Assembly: GCF_000272105.2 (NCBI RefSeq)
Contig: NZ_AJZD02000003.1
Span: 28,886 to 92,885 of the forward strand
Source of the DNA: Vibrio splendidus 12E03
Lineage (GTDB): Bacteria > Pseudomonadota > Gammaproteobacteria > Enterobacterales > Vibrionaceae
Reading direction: 5' to 3'
DNA length: 64,000 nucleotides
Shown here piece after piece: positions 56,507-64,000 of this stretch (within the stretch, counting starts at the first letter, position 1; each line of letters opens with the position of its first letter). The notes beneath the pieces are model-generated. The model ran no database searches, was not told where the DNA came from, and saw only the letters and a program-made list of their open reading frames with translations. A program made the translations under genes and the position numbers.

Positions 56507-56830
56507 TCACCCCTATATACACTGATTATTCTTGCTCTATTTTATTAACCCAAACAAGGCGATAAAACACCAACTCATCTGGATCGCTGACGTCACTCCA
56601 CCCTAATATGCTGATTCAGTGTCTAATGTTAGAACCGCGTACTATTTTATGAGTAAATTAACGATAGAGATAATGTATTAATTTGGAAAAAAAATGATAA
56701 AAATGCCGTGAAAAACCCATGAATTTATAAAACACAAAAACCAGTAAAAATAAAAATATCAAAAAACCTCAAAAACTCATAAAAAGGACGGTTCAAATTT
56801 TTATCTTTGGTTATTAATGATTTAGCTTAG
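56507..56830. promoter_or_regulatory. Upstream region of the VtrB-like gene with phased A-tracts
   Basis: 324 bp without a gene. Runs of five or more A recur across 56687-56786, mostly about 9-10 bp apart (for example at 56744, 56761 and 56771). This predicts curved DNA and a place for H-NS silencing and ToxR-type activators. Promoter boxes are not certain. Confidence 0.55.
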
Positions 56831-57043
56831 TTATGCTGTTACGTTAATTTCGTCAATTGCTACACAAAACTGCTCGTCAACTTTGACGAGTGTTCCTGTT
56901 GCAATCAGCTCATTGCCACTTTTAAGCATGACTTCAGACTGGATAAAGTCCGCTACGGGTTTAATCTGACCTTTATGTAACTGATTAAGTTCATCCAGAG
57001 TCATCGTGGTGTGTCCAACCACAACATCAATTGCAACTTTCAT
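56831..57043 (-). CDS. sctQ: SpoA-domain protein, short SctQ (C-ring) equivalent
   Basis: 70 residues that are nothing but one SpoA domain (VAIDVVVGHTTMTLDELNQLHKG; SGNELIATGTLVKVDEQFCVAI). SctQ proteins normally run to about 300 residues with an N-terminal part and two SpoA domains, and many systems also make the last domain separately by internal initiation. Here only that last part is encoded as an independent gene. No N-terminal partner appears in the window; it may be elsewhere or absent. It is 3 bp from the upstream 221-aa gene. Confidence 0.8.
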   Translation of the reverse strand: MKVAIDVVVGHTTMTLDELNQLHKGQIKPVADFIQSEVMLKSGNELIATGTLVKVDEQFCVAIDEINVTA

Positions 57044-57046
57044 TAT

Positions 57047-57712
57047 TTACCCCTGTGTAATCGCCACAATGGCACGGCGCACATCACGTATCTCTTCTTG
57101 AGCCGATGATATTTCCGTCATAATATTTTTAAACTCCTGCTGCTGTGTATCTAGGTCAACCTGAATCGTGTCACAGTACGCTGTCATCGTAGCATTGTAT
57201 TCTTGTAAGGTTCCATAAGAGACCTTCATATCTTTTGTCGCACTGAGCTCCTTACCTGTAATTGCTGCGATTCCTTGCCCGTCATTTAAATCCTTCTTGA
57301 TAAGCCTATCAATTTCATCCAGAGCATAAACATCTGGATTTGATGATATTTTTACATTTTTCAGACCCGTCTCATCATTATTTGAAGGATCGGTATTAGG
57401 GAGTGTTTCTGCCATGATTAATCCCCATAACCGGTTAATTTCAGCAATAGCACTCGATTGTGTCTCTATTGTTTGAGCTGTCTCATCCGCTTTAGCGGTT
57501 TGATCCTCAATGTACTTGGATAACAGTTGATCAATAAGGTCTAGTGGATCGGAAAACCCAGGAGTAAAGAGATATTGTGACGAACTTGTATCCCGGCTTG
57601 CGTTGACTACTCGCTGAACCAGTGGGCTGTTTTCAACGATGGCTTTTGCTTGTTCCGAGCCCTGGTCTTGCACGCTCGGAACTCGCGTCATTCCAATATG
57701 AATTTCTGACAT
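57047..57712 (-). CDS. Helical T3SS-associated protein, unknown; possible tip or secreted subunit
   Basis: 221 residues, hydrophilic, no signal peptide. Residues about 60-100 and 155-221 form predicted coiled coils (DTQQQEFKNIMTEISSAQEEI). Position within the basal-body genes and composition suit a tip protein or secreted cap, but I do not recognise SctA motifs. A gene-order counterpart exists in V. parahaemolyticus T3SS2 between vtrB and the SctD gene (from memory). Confidence 0.65.
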   Translation of the reverse strand: MSEIHIGMTRVPSVQDQGSEQAKAIVENSPLVQRVVNASRDTSSSQYLFTPGFSDPLDLIDQLLSKYIEDQTAKADETAQTIETQSSAIAEINRLWGLIMAETLPNTDPSNNDETGLKNVKISSNPDVYALDEIDRLIKKDLNDGQGIAAITGKELSATKDMKVSYGTLQEYNATMTAYCDTIQVDLDTQQQEFKNIMTEISSAQEEIRDVRRAIVAITQG

Positions 57713-57724
57713 ACTATTTTCCTA

Positions 57725-58729
57725 CTATGGTTGAATTAGGTACACACGAGTTTTATGAGTATTTTTGAATACGACTTTGTCTCGAGTTATCGATTGAATG
57801 ACCCCGAGGCTTGGGACAGTGCTGCCTTCCCAATAGCGCCCTTGTTGGTCGTAAATATAGCCACCAGAAGTGGTTGAATAAAAAATTGAGTACGGGAATT
57901 CTCTACTAGAAATGACCTCGGTTTGGTCAAGTTTCGTTTTTAGGTTCGCCGTCAATGAGCCGAGCCCTGCACTCTTCAATAACTGCTCCGCTTTAACCCG
58001 ATCTGACACAAACCAATTATCCCCCACCTTAGAAAACGTTAATCCATACTCCCCAAACAGAAGCATTATCTGATTCTCTTCTTCATAGGTATTAACCTGA
58101 ACTTCATCTCTGCTAGCTTTAGATACCAACTGACTCTCAAGCGATTGTCCTGTCAGAGAAGAAACTAGCTCAATATCGAGTTGCGTTAATCGAAGGTATT
58201 GGTTTGATTCTACTAATCTAAGGTTGTCCTGCCAGTAATCAGGAAGAGCCTGCAGCGCTGCTTCATCAAAAACGTTTAACTTGCCGTCTTTAATAAAACC
58301 AGAACCCAACATATTTAAATATCCTGCAATCAACGTCTGCTGCTGATTATAAAAAAAAGCCAATGCTGTAGCCGCCAGTGCAACATTAAGGAGCAAAGTA
58401 AAAGCCACCACGGGCTGATACTGCCTAAAACCAAAACGACGTAACTTCGGGCTCCTCTCTCCTTCTTGATATAAGAAAAAACTCAACCCTTTAAAGCTGT
58501 AGACTCTATTAGCCACCAGTTTTTTAAGCTTATCGCCGCGACGAAAACCTTTCACGAACCATGCTTGATCTTCTATTTTAAAAACTAATTCCGTATCACT
58601 AGGAAGATATTCCGGCACAGAAAGTTGATTATCTCGCCTGACCTCTTTGTTGCCCATGAGAGAGAATGTTGTTTGCAATGGCAGCGATACACCGTGGAGG
58701 TGGCCGTCTACAAATTCAATCAACCACAT
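57725..58729 (-). CDS. sctD: T3SS inner-membrane ring protein SctD-like
   Basis: 334 residues: a cytoplasmic FHA-like N-terminus (about 1-100), one TM segment (about 108-128; FTLLLNVALAATALAFFY) and a periplasmic part with BON-like units ending in a strand VVFKNTHKTRVYLIQP. This is the layout of SctD (PrgH/EscD/YscD), which forms the outer of the inner-membrane rings. It overlaps the upstream 131-aa gene by 14 bp. Confidence 0.82.
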   Translation of the reverse strand: MWLIEFVDGHLHGVSLPLQTTFSLMGNKEVRRDNQLSVPEYLPSDTELVFKIEDQAWFVKGFRRGDKLKKLVANRVYSFKGLSFFLYQEGERSPKLRRFGFRQYQPVVAFTLLLNVALAATALAFFYNQQQTLIAGYLNMLGSGFIKDGKLNVFDEAALQALPDYWQDNLRLVESNQYLRLTQLDIELVSSLTGQSLESQLVSKASRDEVQVNTYEEENQIMLLFGEYGLTFSKVGDNWFVSDRVKAEQLLKSAGLGSLTANLKTKLDQTEVISSREFPYSIFYSTTSGGYIYDQQGRYWEGSTVPSLGVIQSITRDKVVFKNTHKTRVYLIQP

Positions 58730-59111
58730 GTAGTTTTATCTCTTCATCCAATATAGTGGTTTGAACAACAAACTCATTTAACAGACGGAGTAGTTCCTGA
58801 GGATGTTCCGGCAACGTAATATGGCGCATAAAATCAAAGTCTTGCTCTGTGATACAGGCGATGTAGCCGTCCGCCGTAAGGCGAAAATCGGCATTGAGCT
58901 TGAGCGACAGGTTAGCGGACAATGACTGCTGATTGATTTTTGTCACCAGCACAATTTGCCCATGTAAACCAAGCCTAGCGCCATTCTCAACTCTTATCTG
59001 CCGCTCTTTATATTGACAAATTAAAGCATCGCCTCCTTCAAGGTGAAGGCTGCCTCCGTGATTCAAGTGAACAAATTCATTGACCAATAAAAAAAACTTT
59101 CTATTTTTCAT
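58716..59111 (-). CDS. Unknown T3SS-cluster protein
   Basis: 131 residues, no TM helix; mainly beta (FVHLNHGGSLHLEGGDALICQY; VENGARLGLHGQIVLVTKI) with a C-terminal helix. It could be a small beta-domain partner of SctD, but no family is recognised. Overlaps with both neighbours (14 and 11 bp) show it is translated within the operon. Confidence 0.7.
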   Translation of the reverse strand: MKNRKFFLLVNEFVHLNHGGSLHLEGGDALICQYKERQIRVENGARLGLHGQIVLVTKINQQSLSANLSLKLNADFRLTADGYIACITEQDFDFMRHITLPEHPQELLRLLNEFVVQTTILDEEIKLHVVD

Positions 59112-59859
59112 GTTTTTTTAACTTTACCTCTATCATGAAACGTCTTTGACCGACTCGCTGCTGCGCCGTATCTAGACCATTTTCAACACTACCTCTGATA
59201 TGCACAGGGACATACCTCAATCCTTCTTCTATTAAAAATTCACGAGTCACTTTCGCTCGTTGGTCCGCCAGCGTTCGATTAGTAGAATAAGTGCCAGATG
59301 AATCAGCCACTCCATAAATAGTCACGCTTTGTACTGGCCACTTTTGTAATTCCGTTAACACAGCAATCAAAGAATTACGCGCTTTTCTGGTCAGACTAAA
59401 CTCATTGACGGGAAACAAGTTTTCAAACTTAAGTAACAAACTTGAATGATTGAGTTCACTTTTGGAAATACCATAGACTGTTCGCCATTGCTCACCATCA
59501 AAGGCCTGGCTTCTTTCTGGTTCAACTAGGTTATTGACCGCCAGATAATTTTCACTACAGCTTTTCACTTCCGTCAGACCATAAGTATTTAGGTTAGCAA
59601 TATAGAATCGATTTGCCTCTGTCGGTTGCGCAACCTCAACACAGGCTCTTTGGTGCGGCGATCCTTCTGCGTATTCCGGGGCCCGCCGAACCCAAAATCG
59701 CAAATTATCGGCATCGGCAACATTAGCGATCACCAAATTGTACACATCGGGTTTCCAATCATAATCGAGTATTAAATTGTCGTCTCGAACCTGGTTACTG
59801 CACGCGCTTAGCATGATCACCCCGACCAACGGGAGGCTGATTTTATTTAGATTGTTCAT
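59101..59859 (-). CDS. OmpA-domain lipoprotein in the T3SS operon
   Basis: 252 residues: lipobox LSACS (Cys20) after a signal peptide, a ~115-residue unknown domain, then an OmpA/Pal-type peptidoglycan-binding domain (about 150-248; FPVNEFSLTRKARNSLIAVL, VTIYGVADSSGTYSTNRTLADQRA, QRRFMIEV). Such a lipoprotein is not a standard T3SS part. It may act as a pilotin or anchor the apparatus to the cell wall. It overlaps SctU at its start and the 131-aa gene at its end. Confidence 0.85.
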   Translation of the reverse strand: MNNLNKISLPLVGVIMLSACSNQVRDDNLILDYDWKPDVYNLVIANVADADNLRFWVRRAPEYAEGSPHQRACVEVAQPTEANRFYIANLNTYGLTEVKSCSENYLAVNNLVEPERSQAFDGEQWRTVYGISKSELNHSSLLLKFENLFPVNEFSLTRKARNSLIAVLTELQKWPVQSVTIYGVADSSGTYSTNRTLADQRAKVTREFLIEEGLRYVPVHIRGSVENGLDTAQQRVGQRRFMIEVKLKKHEK

Positions 59860-60886
59860 TCTTTTGATGCTTTTTAAGGGCAGATAGGATCATGGCCACG
59901 TCACGATAGAATTCTTTAGGAATAAAATCTTCACCGTGCTTCATCTTGCGATAGAAGGCTCGTGCCAAAGGTTTGTGTTCAATAATCGGCACGTTCATCA
60001 TCTTTAAACGCTTTTTTTCTTCCTGAGCGAATAAGTCCGTACTGATTTTTAAGACAACCGGAGCTTTATCAATATGTGGTTCAAAACAGACAGGAACCAA
60101 AATATGAGTTGGGTTTGCCAAGGCAAATGTCGGTGTTCTACCTTTGGTAATAGGAGCCTCCATAACCTCGCGCATCTTTCTTTTGCGTTCTGATTTTATT
60201 TCGGGTGATCCTTCCGTTTCTTTCATTTCATTCTTCATCTCAGTGAACGTCATACGGTTTTTTCGTTCAAAGTGGTAACGCTCGACTAAGAAATCGACAC
60301 AACCAACACTCACCCCATAAACAAAAAATAACAGTGACACCATCAATAGACAGAACACCAAGTTGTAGAGAAAGAAGCTGCGATTGTTGATCTCTTTGAG
60401 TGTATTAAGTTCGTCACCTGCAATATCAAAAACATACTTGAGCAAAAACAGAAGAAAAAGCAGCTCTAAGACCTTACGCAATGAGCGTGACATTGCCTCA
60501 ATACCAAAAATATTCTTGAACCCAGTAACAGGGTGAAGCTTTTCAATTTTTAACCCCAAGGATTCGGTGTTGATAACATTTTTATTAATAACAACCCAAT
60601 CAATAACCGCCATAATCATTTTGACCAGTACCAACCCCCCAATCACTGCACTAATCAATGAAAGCATCAACTTAAAACCAACTTGAACGTCGGAGTAAAG
60701 CATTTCTTCCATCCAACGGTCTGCGTTTTCGAAGAGTAGAAAAATGACACCAATTAGCACCACAGCAAACACAATCAACTCTAAAGTCGGCTCCGCCAGT
60801 TCAGTTTTGGGAAACTGCCCTTTCTTTTTCAGATCGCGTAATTTCTTTTCCGTAGGCGGATATTTTTTAGGTTCAGTGGATTCCAT
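59843..60886 (-). CDS. sctU: T3SS export switch protein SctU
   Basis: 347 residues: N-terminal basic stretch (TEKKLRDLKKKGQFPKT), four TM helices (about 33-52, 75-95, 133-150, 172-195) and a cytoplasmic domain with the autocleavage site ANPTHILVPV. It switches substrate class from needle to translocators. Preceded by sctV (10 bp gap). Confidence 0.96.
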   Translation of the reverse strand: MESTEPKKYPPTEKKLRDLKKKGQFPKTELAEPTLELIVFAVVLIGVIFLLFENADRWMEEMLYSDVQVGFKLMLSLISAVIGGLVLVKMIMAVIDWVVINKNVINTESLGLKIEKLHPVTGFKNIFGIEAMSRSLRKVLELLFLLFLLKYVFDIAGDELNTLKEINNRSFFLYNLVFCLLMVSLLFFVYGVSVGCVDFLVERYHFERKNRMTFTEMKNEMKETEGSPEIKSERKRKMREVMEAPITKGRTPTFALANPTHILVPVCFEPHIDKAPVVLKISTDLFAQEEKKRLKMMNVPIIEHKPLARAFYRKMKHGEDFIPKEFYRDVAMILSALKKHQKNEQSK

Positions 60887-60896
60887 TTAAGTCCCC

Positions 60897-62786
60897 TTAA
60901 CTTGCAATCTGAAGTGGCTCAGATGTCGCAACATAAGAAGAGTCGGCAATATCGCCATGGCTACACACCACAACTGTTGACATTACCTGCTGGAAAAAGG
61001 ATTTCACCGGATTGACCTCGCTATCATTAACCACTAAAACAGGCTTACATCCGTACTGTGTCGTTAAACGCACCACTTCTTTACGCAAGCTTTGTTGAAT
61101 ATCAATCAATCGATCTACATCTTCCGTCTCACCCATAACAAATGATTCAATCAATTCCGTTAATGGGGGATCAAGTAGAGCAACATGCAGCTTATCTTGG
61201 TTATGAAGTAAGCGTGATGTAATCTCATAACGCGCTTGGCTACGAATGCGGATCAACCAGTTTTTAGGCTCGCTTTCAATACGAGACCAGTAGATCAGCG
61301 CCTCAAAAAAGCTAATCCTATCCAAATAGAATTCAGATGAACGGATCATCTCTTTCAAAACATCATGAACACGATTCAAACCAATCGCTGAGTCGATTTC
61401 GTTTTTCATCACTTCACTCTGCGTCGCCAACCCATCTACAATATTGCTGGTATATTGGAGGTTATATTTTTCCACTAAGCGTTTTCGTAGAAAGTAATCA
61501 ACGATTGTCGAAACATTTGATACAACATCTTGATGGCGGATAAAAACATCATCCTCCATCACTTCAATTACAGACTGCGAAGCGTCATGACTAAAACGGA
61601 AAATACATATACCGGAGACATAGACTTCAATATCATTATCGAGCTGGGCATTAACAGTTACTGCAGGCACCCCCAAAGACTGCCCCCACAAAACTTGCTC
61701 AATATCTTCGACTCTACGCTGAATAACAAGCTGATGGTTACCTTCGCGAATAACAAATTTAAGCGACTGAAATACACCAGAACCTAACGGCTCAAATACC
61801 GCTATGGCTGTTGGCTGGGCTTGCTTACGCCATAATAAAAAAGCCAATAACGCGCACATCAGCGCGAGAGGTGCACAAACGTACAACAAGTTGCTATTAG
61901 ATAGGCCAAGCGCAAAGATGACGAATCCGATGATCAATAGGCTTTTCCAGAACACACCAATTTGCGTCATTAACTGTTCAATAAAAGGACTTGATTCTTC
62001 TCCAGCACCTTTAATTCGGGTTAAGTAAACCCCACATGCCATCGAGAGCAACAAACTCGGGATCTGAGAGACAAGGCCGTCACCAATTGTTAGAACCGAA
62101 AATCGACTCACACTCTCTGAAAGCGATAAGTCAAATTGATTGATGCCGACATAAATACCGCCAAACAGGTTAACTAGACTGATTAGAATCCCAGCGATAG
62201 AGTCCCCTTTAACAAACTTCATAGCCCCATCAAGCGAACCAAATAGTTTATTTTCAGTACTAAGATCTGAACGTAATTTTTGCGCCTGCTCACCAGTAAT
62301 GAGGCCACTTTTCAAGTCACCATCAATCGTCATCTGTCTACCGGGTAGTGCGTCAAGAGAAAATCGCGCACCGACTTCGGCAACCCGCTCTCCGCCTTTA
62401 GTAACCACTAAAAACTGAACAATGGTGATAATGACAAAAATAAGTAGGCCAGAAATCAAATTATCGCCCATTACAAACTCGCCGACAGTTTCAATTACAT
62501 CGCCAACATCCTCGTTTGCAATAATATTTCGGGTAGTTGCAATAGAAAGCAATAAGCGAAAGGTAGTCAGTAGTAGCACCACTGTAGGCAAAAAAGTGAC
62601 GTTCAGAGGGTCATCATTTTCTAACATGATCACCAAGAGCAAAGCGGAACTGATAAAGCTGACTAGAATAAATGCATCGATAATACCGCCAGGTAAAGTC
62701 ACCAAAATAATGGTAGGCAATAGCAAAGCAATAATGACACTGCTCGGGTTGAACAGTAACGACCGCCCTTTGAACCGAGTTATCAT
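60897..62786 (-). CDS. sctV: T3SS export gate protein SctV
   Basis: 629 residues with seven or eight TM helices in the first ~310 residues and the FHIPEP core (NVTFLPTVVLLLTTFRLLLSIATTR; KGGERVAEVGARFSLDALPGRQMTIDGDL). The C-terminal ~300 residues form the cytosolic nonameric ring that receives chaperone-effector complexes. Length is slightly below the usual ~680. Its start overlaps the SctL stop (ATGA). Confidence 0.96.
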   Translation of the reverse strand: MITRFKGRSLLFNPSSVIIALLLPTIILVTLPGGIIDAFILVSFISSALLLVIMLENDDPLNVTFLPTVVLLLTTFRLLLSIATTRNIIANEDVGDVIETVGEFVMGDNLISGLLIFVIITIVQFLVVTKGGERVAEVGARFSLDALPGRQMTIDGDLKSGLITGEQAQKLRSDLSTENKLFGSLDGAMKFVKGDSIAGILISLVNLFGGIYVGINQFDLSLSESVSRFSVLTIGDGLVSQIPSLLLSMACGVYLTRIKGAGEESSPFIEQLMTQIGVFWKSLLIIGFVIFALGLSNSNLLYVCAPLALMCALLAFLLWRKQAQPTAIAVFEPLGSGVFQSLKFVIREGNHQLVIQRRVEDIEQVLWGQSLGVPAVTVNAQLDNDIEVYVSGICIFRFSHDASQSVIEVMEDDVFIRHQDVVSNVSTIVDYFLRKRLVEKYNLQYTSNIVDGLATQSEVMKNEIDSAIGLNRVHDVLKEMIRSSEFYLDRISFFEALIYWSRIESEPKNWLIRIRSQARYEITSRLLHNQDKLHVALLDPPLTELIESFVMGETEDVDRLIDIQQSLRKEVVRLTTQYGCKPVLVVNDSEVNPVKSFFQQVMSTVVVCSHGDIADSSYVATSEPLQIAS

Positions 62787-63379
62787 AATTGGTCCAAACC
62801 CGCTCTCAACTCATTAATGAGGCTAACAGTGTTAATACTAATAATACTGTCTTCATTCTCGATAGTTAAAACCACGCCATCTTCTTGGGTGATTTTTTTT
62901 ACCGACAAGTTTCTCGCTTCATCATCAATTTCAGCGTGCAGCAACTCAACCAGGTGACCAATCAGATGGTCACTTTGATTCAATTTGGTTAGACGTGAAT
63001 TGACCGAGGTAGCAATCGATCTTTTGAGTTCTTGCTTGACTTGATTGAAGTTGTTTTGTTGATCATTGAGCAATTCCGCCAGTTGATGTTGGGCATGTTC
63101 AAACCACTCACTCTGCTGACGCAGCCAACTTTCTATGACCTTATCGTAAGCTTTCTCCACATATTCATTGAGTGCCTGCTCTTTGTCTTCAATCATCCGC
63201 AATACTTGTTTCTCAAGAATCTTTTGATGCTCTTGCGTTTGCTCTTCTATCGCCATCAACAACGCCTGAGCTTCGTGAAAAAGGCGTACCTCAGACTTTT
63301 TAATTACATTAGAGCTACGCCTGCGCTTAAGTGTGATTTGTGGAATCACTCGCTGTTCTGGTTCAATTTCAATGTACAA
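62783..63379 (-). CDS. sctL: T3SS stator protein SctL-like
   Basis: About 198 residues with a FliH/SctL pattern: basic N-terminal segment (TLKRRRSSNVIKKSEVRL), a long helical/coiled-coil middle (about 35-120; Gln/Glu-rich), and a C-terminal domain (DGVVLTIENEDSIISINTV). It links the ATPase to the cytoplasmic ring. I prefer the TTG at 63379, with AGAGGTG upstream; a TTG at 63397 (204 residues) is possible. Confidence 0.78.
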   Translation of the reverse strand: MYIEIEPEQRVIPQITLKRRRSSNVIKKSEVRLFHEAQALLMAIEEQTQEHQKILEKQVLRMIEDKEQALNEYVEKAYDKVIESWLRQQSEWFEHAQHQLAELLNDQQNNFNQVKQELKRSIATSVNSRLTKLNQSDHLIGHLVELLHAEIDDEARNLSVKKITQEDGVVLTIENEDSIISINTVSLINELRAGLDQL

Positions 63380-63446
63380 GGGAACACCTCTGTTCAATAC
63401 TTCGGCGTACCTTAACCAATCAAGCTCACTGAGCTCAAAAGAAAAA

Positions 63447-63474
63447 AAAAGACTAAACCTGAACTTAGTCTTTT
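63447..63474 (-). terminator. Terminator after the right-edge gene
   Basis: On the minus strand AAAAGACTAA and TTAGTCTTTT form a 10-bp stem followed by a run of nine T. It lies 34 bp past the stop at 63508. Confidence 0.85.
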
Positions 63475-63507
63475 AATACAAACCTCTGCTTTTGACAGAT
63501 TTATTCA

Positions 63508-64000
63508 CTACGCGACATAAGCGATATTCTGTTTATCCAAAGGCCGTTCAGCTTTCCCGTTTATAATATTAAACTCTGAGAGCTGCTTTACTGATACTCC
63601 CTCTTGAAGCTTATGAAAAGACTCTCGTCGACTTTCACCAAGGTCCTTCACATTGGCAAAAATACCTTGCGTATAGTTTTGCGCAACACCACTAATGGCT
63701 GACCCAGCACTAAGGATCACTGGTCTTTGTTGAGTATTTAAATTGCTCGCTTGAACATTAACCCAACGAGCTTTACCACCTTGAACCTCAAATTTCCAAC
63801 CACCCGATAAAATATGTTCTGATAGAAAAGCTGTCTCTTTCTTTTCAGGGATATCTTCTTTCGAGCTCACTTTAGATGAAACCAAAGAACCTTTAGAATC
63901 GCTACGAGATATCAACTCAGCCACCTTGACCTCATTAGTGGTCGGCTGTAATTCGATAAAACCGTCGTCGCTCAAAGGCTCCGAGGTATCGTTGCGAGAT
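63508..64000 (-). CDS. C-terminal end of a candidate effector (VopV position), cut by window edge
   Basis: The frame stays open to the edge, so 63975 (a TTG) is not necessarily the start: residues before it read ...SRNDTSEP. The visible part is Ser/Lys/Glu-rich with a segment GGWKFEVQGGKARWVNV and a C-terminal 'NIAYVA'. In V. parahaemolyticus T3SS2 the large actin-binding effector VopV (VPA1357) is next to this SctL/SctV/SctU group, as I remember. Identity here is position-based. Confidence 0.5.
   Translation of the reverse strand, partial: SRNDTSEPLSDDGFIELQPTTNEVKVAELISRSDSKGSLVSSKVSSKEDIPEKKETAFLSEHILSGGWKFEVQGGKARWVNVQASNLNTQQRPVILSAGSAISGVAQNYTQGIFANVKDLGESRRESFHKLQEGVSVKQLSEFNIINGKAERPLDKQNIAYVA

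Noticed and set aside
43428..64000. Integrase, tRNA or direct repeats bounding the T3SS as an island
   Set aside because: None seen on the left side; the right border is outside the window, so no island ends are claimed.

Overview
The gene content and protein sequences point to a marine Vibrio (gamma-proteobacterium), probably secondary-chromosome-type accessory DNA. The evidence is the bet/pro glycine-betaine operon in Vibrio order, a vibriolysin-type protease next to a Vibrio-type leucyl aminopeptidase, and a type III secretion locus whose gene order resembles Vibrio parahaemolyticus T3SS2. Species cannot be fixed from the sequence alone. No rRNA, tRNA, CRISPR array, insertion sequence or integrase was seen.

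Layout. (1) 1-3.2 kb: aldehyde/alcohol metabolism, with a left-truncated iron alcohol dehydrogenase and an aldehyde dehydrogenase plus small membrane protein; the two units share a TetR-type palindrome. (2) 3.3-11.5 kb: osmoprotection, with a CosR/EctR-like MarR regulator and betI-betB-betA-proX-proW-proV (choline uptake and oxidation to glycine betaine). (3) 11.8-15.8 kb: a lipoprotein with a possible ClpP/crotonase-like core, an RstAB-like two-component system and a small lipoprotein. (4) 16.2-20.4 kb: two secreted zinc peptidases. (5) 20.4-29.1 kb: a regulated uptake module of L-2-hydroxyglutarate oxidase, fused TAXI-TRAP permease, binding protein and a divergent sigma-54 response regulator/kinase. 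A canonical -24/-12 promoter and three copies of an 18-bp palindrome lie in front of the binding-protein gene. (6) 29.1-39.6 kb: a GH20 hexosaminidase, KDPG aldolase, KDG kinase, Na+/solute symporter, RidA, N-acyl-amino-acid deacylase, PLP D-amino-acid deaminase-like enzyme and RpiR regulator. Together these fit the oxidative chitin (N-acetylglucosaminate) route. (7) 39.6-43.4 kb: small ATPase, isochorismatase-like hydrolase, outer-membrane barrel and a lipid A phosphoethanolamine transferase.

(8) 43.4-64 kb (right edge): a T3SS2-like locus. On the + strand lies a VtrA/VtrC-like overlapping regulator pair. On the - strand lie a chaperone, SctS, a large repeat-containing protein in the SctP position, SctO, SctN, SctC, a small protein, SctT, SctR, a needle-like subunit, a 1153-residue candidate effector, a VtrB-like regulator, a SpoA-only SctQ fragment, a helical secreted-type protein, SctD, an unknown protein, an OmpA-domain lipoprotein, SctU, SctV, SctL and the C-terminal end of another candidate effector. 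SctJ, SctW and clear translocon genes are not in this window and would be expected further right.

The items most worth following are the 1153-residue protein inside the T3SS, the unusual T3SS parts (short SctQ, OmpA-like lipoprotein, repeat protein), the complete sigma-54 control region of the TRAP module, and the chitin-oxidation cluster with its perfect palindrome between the divergent deacylase and deaminase genes.
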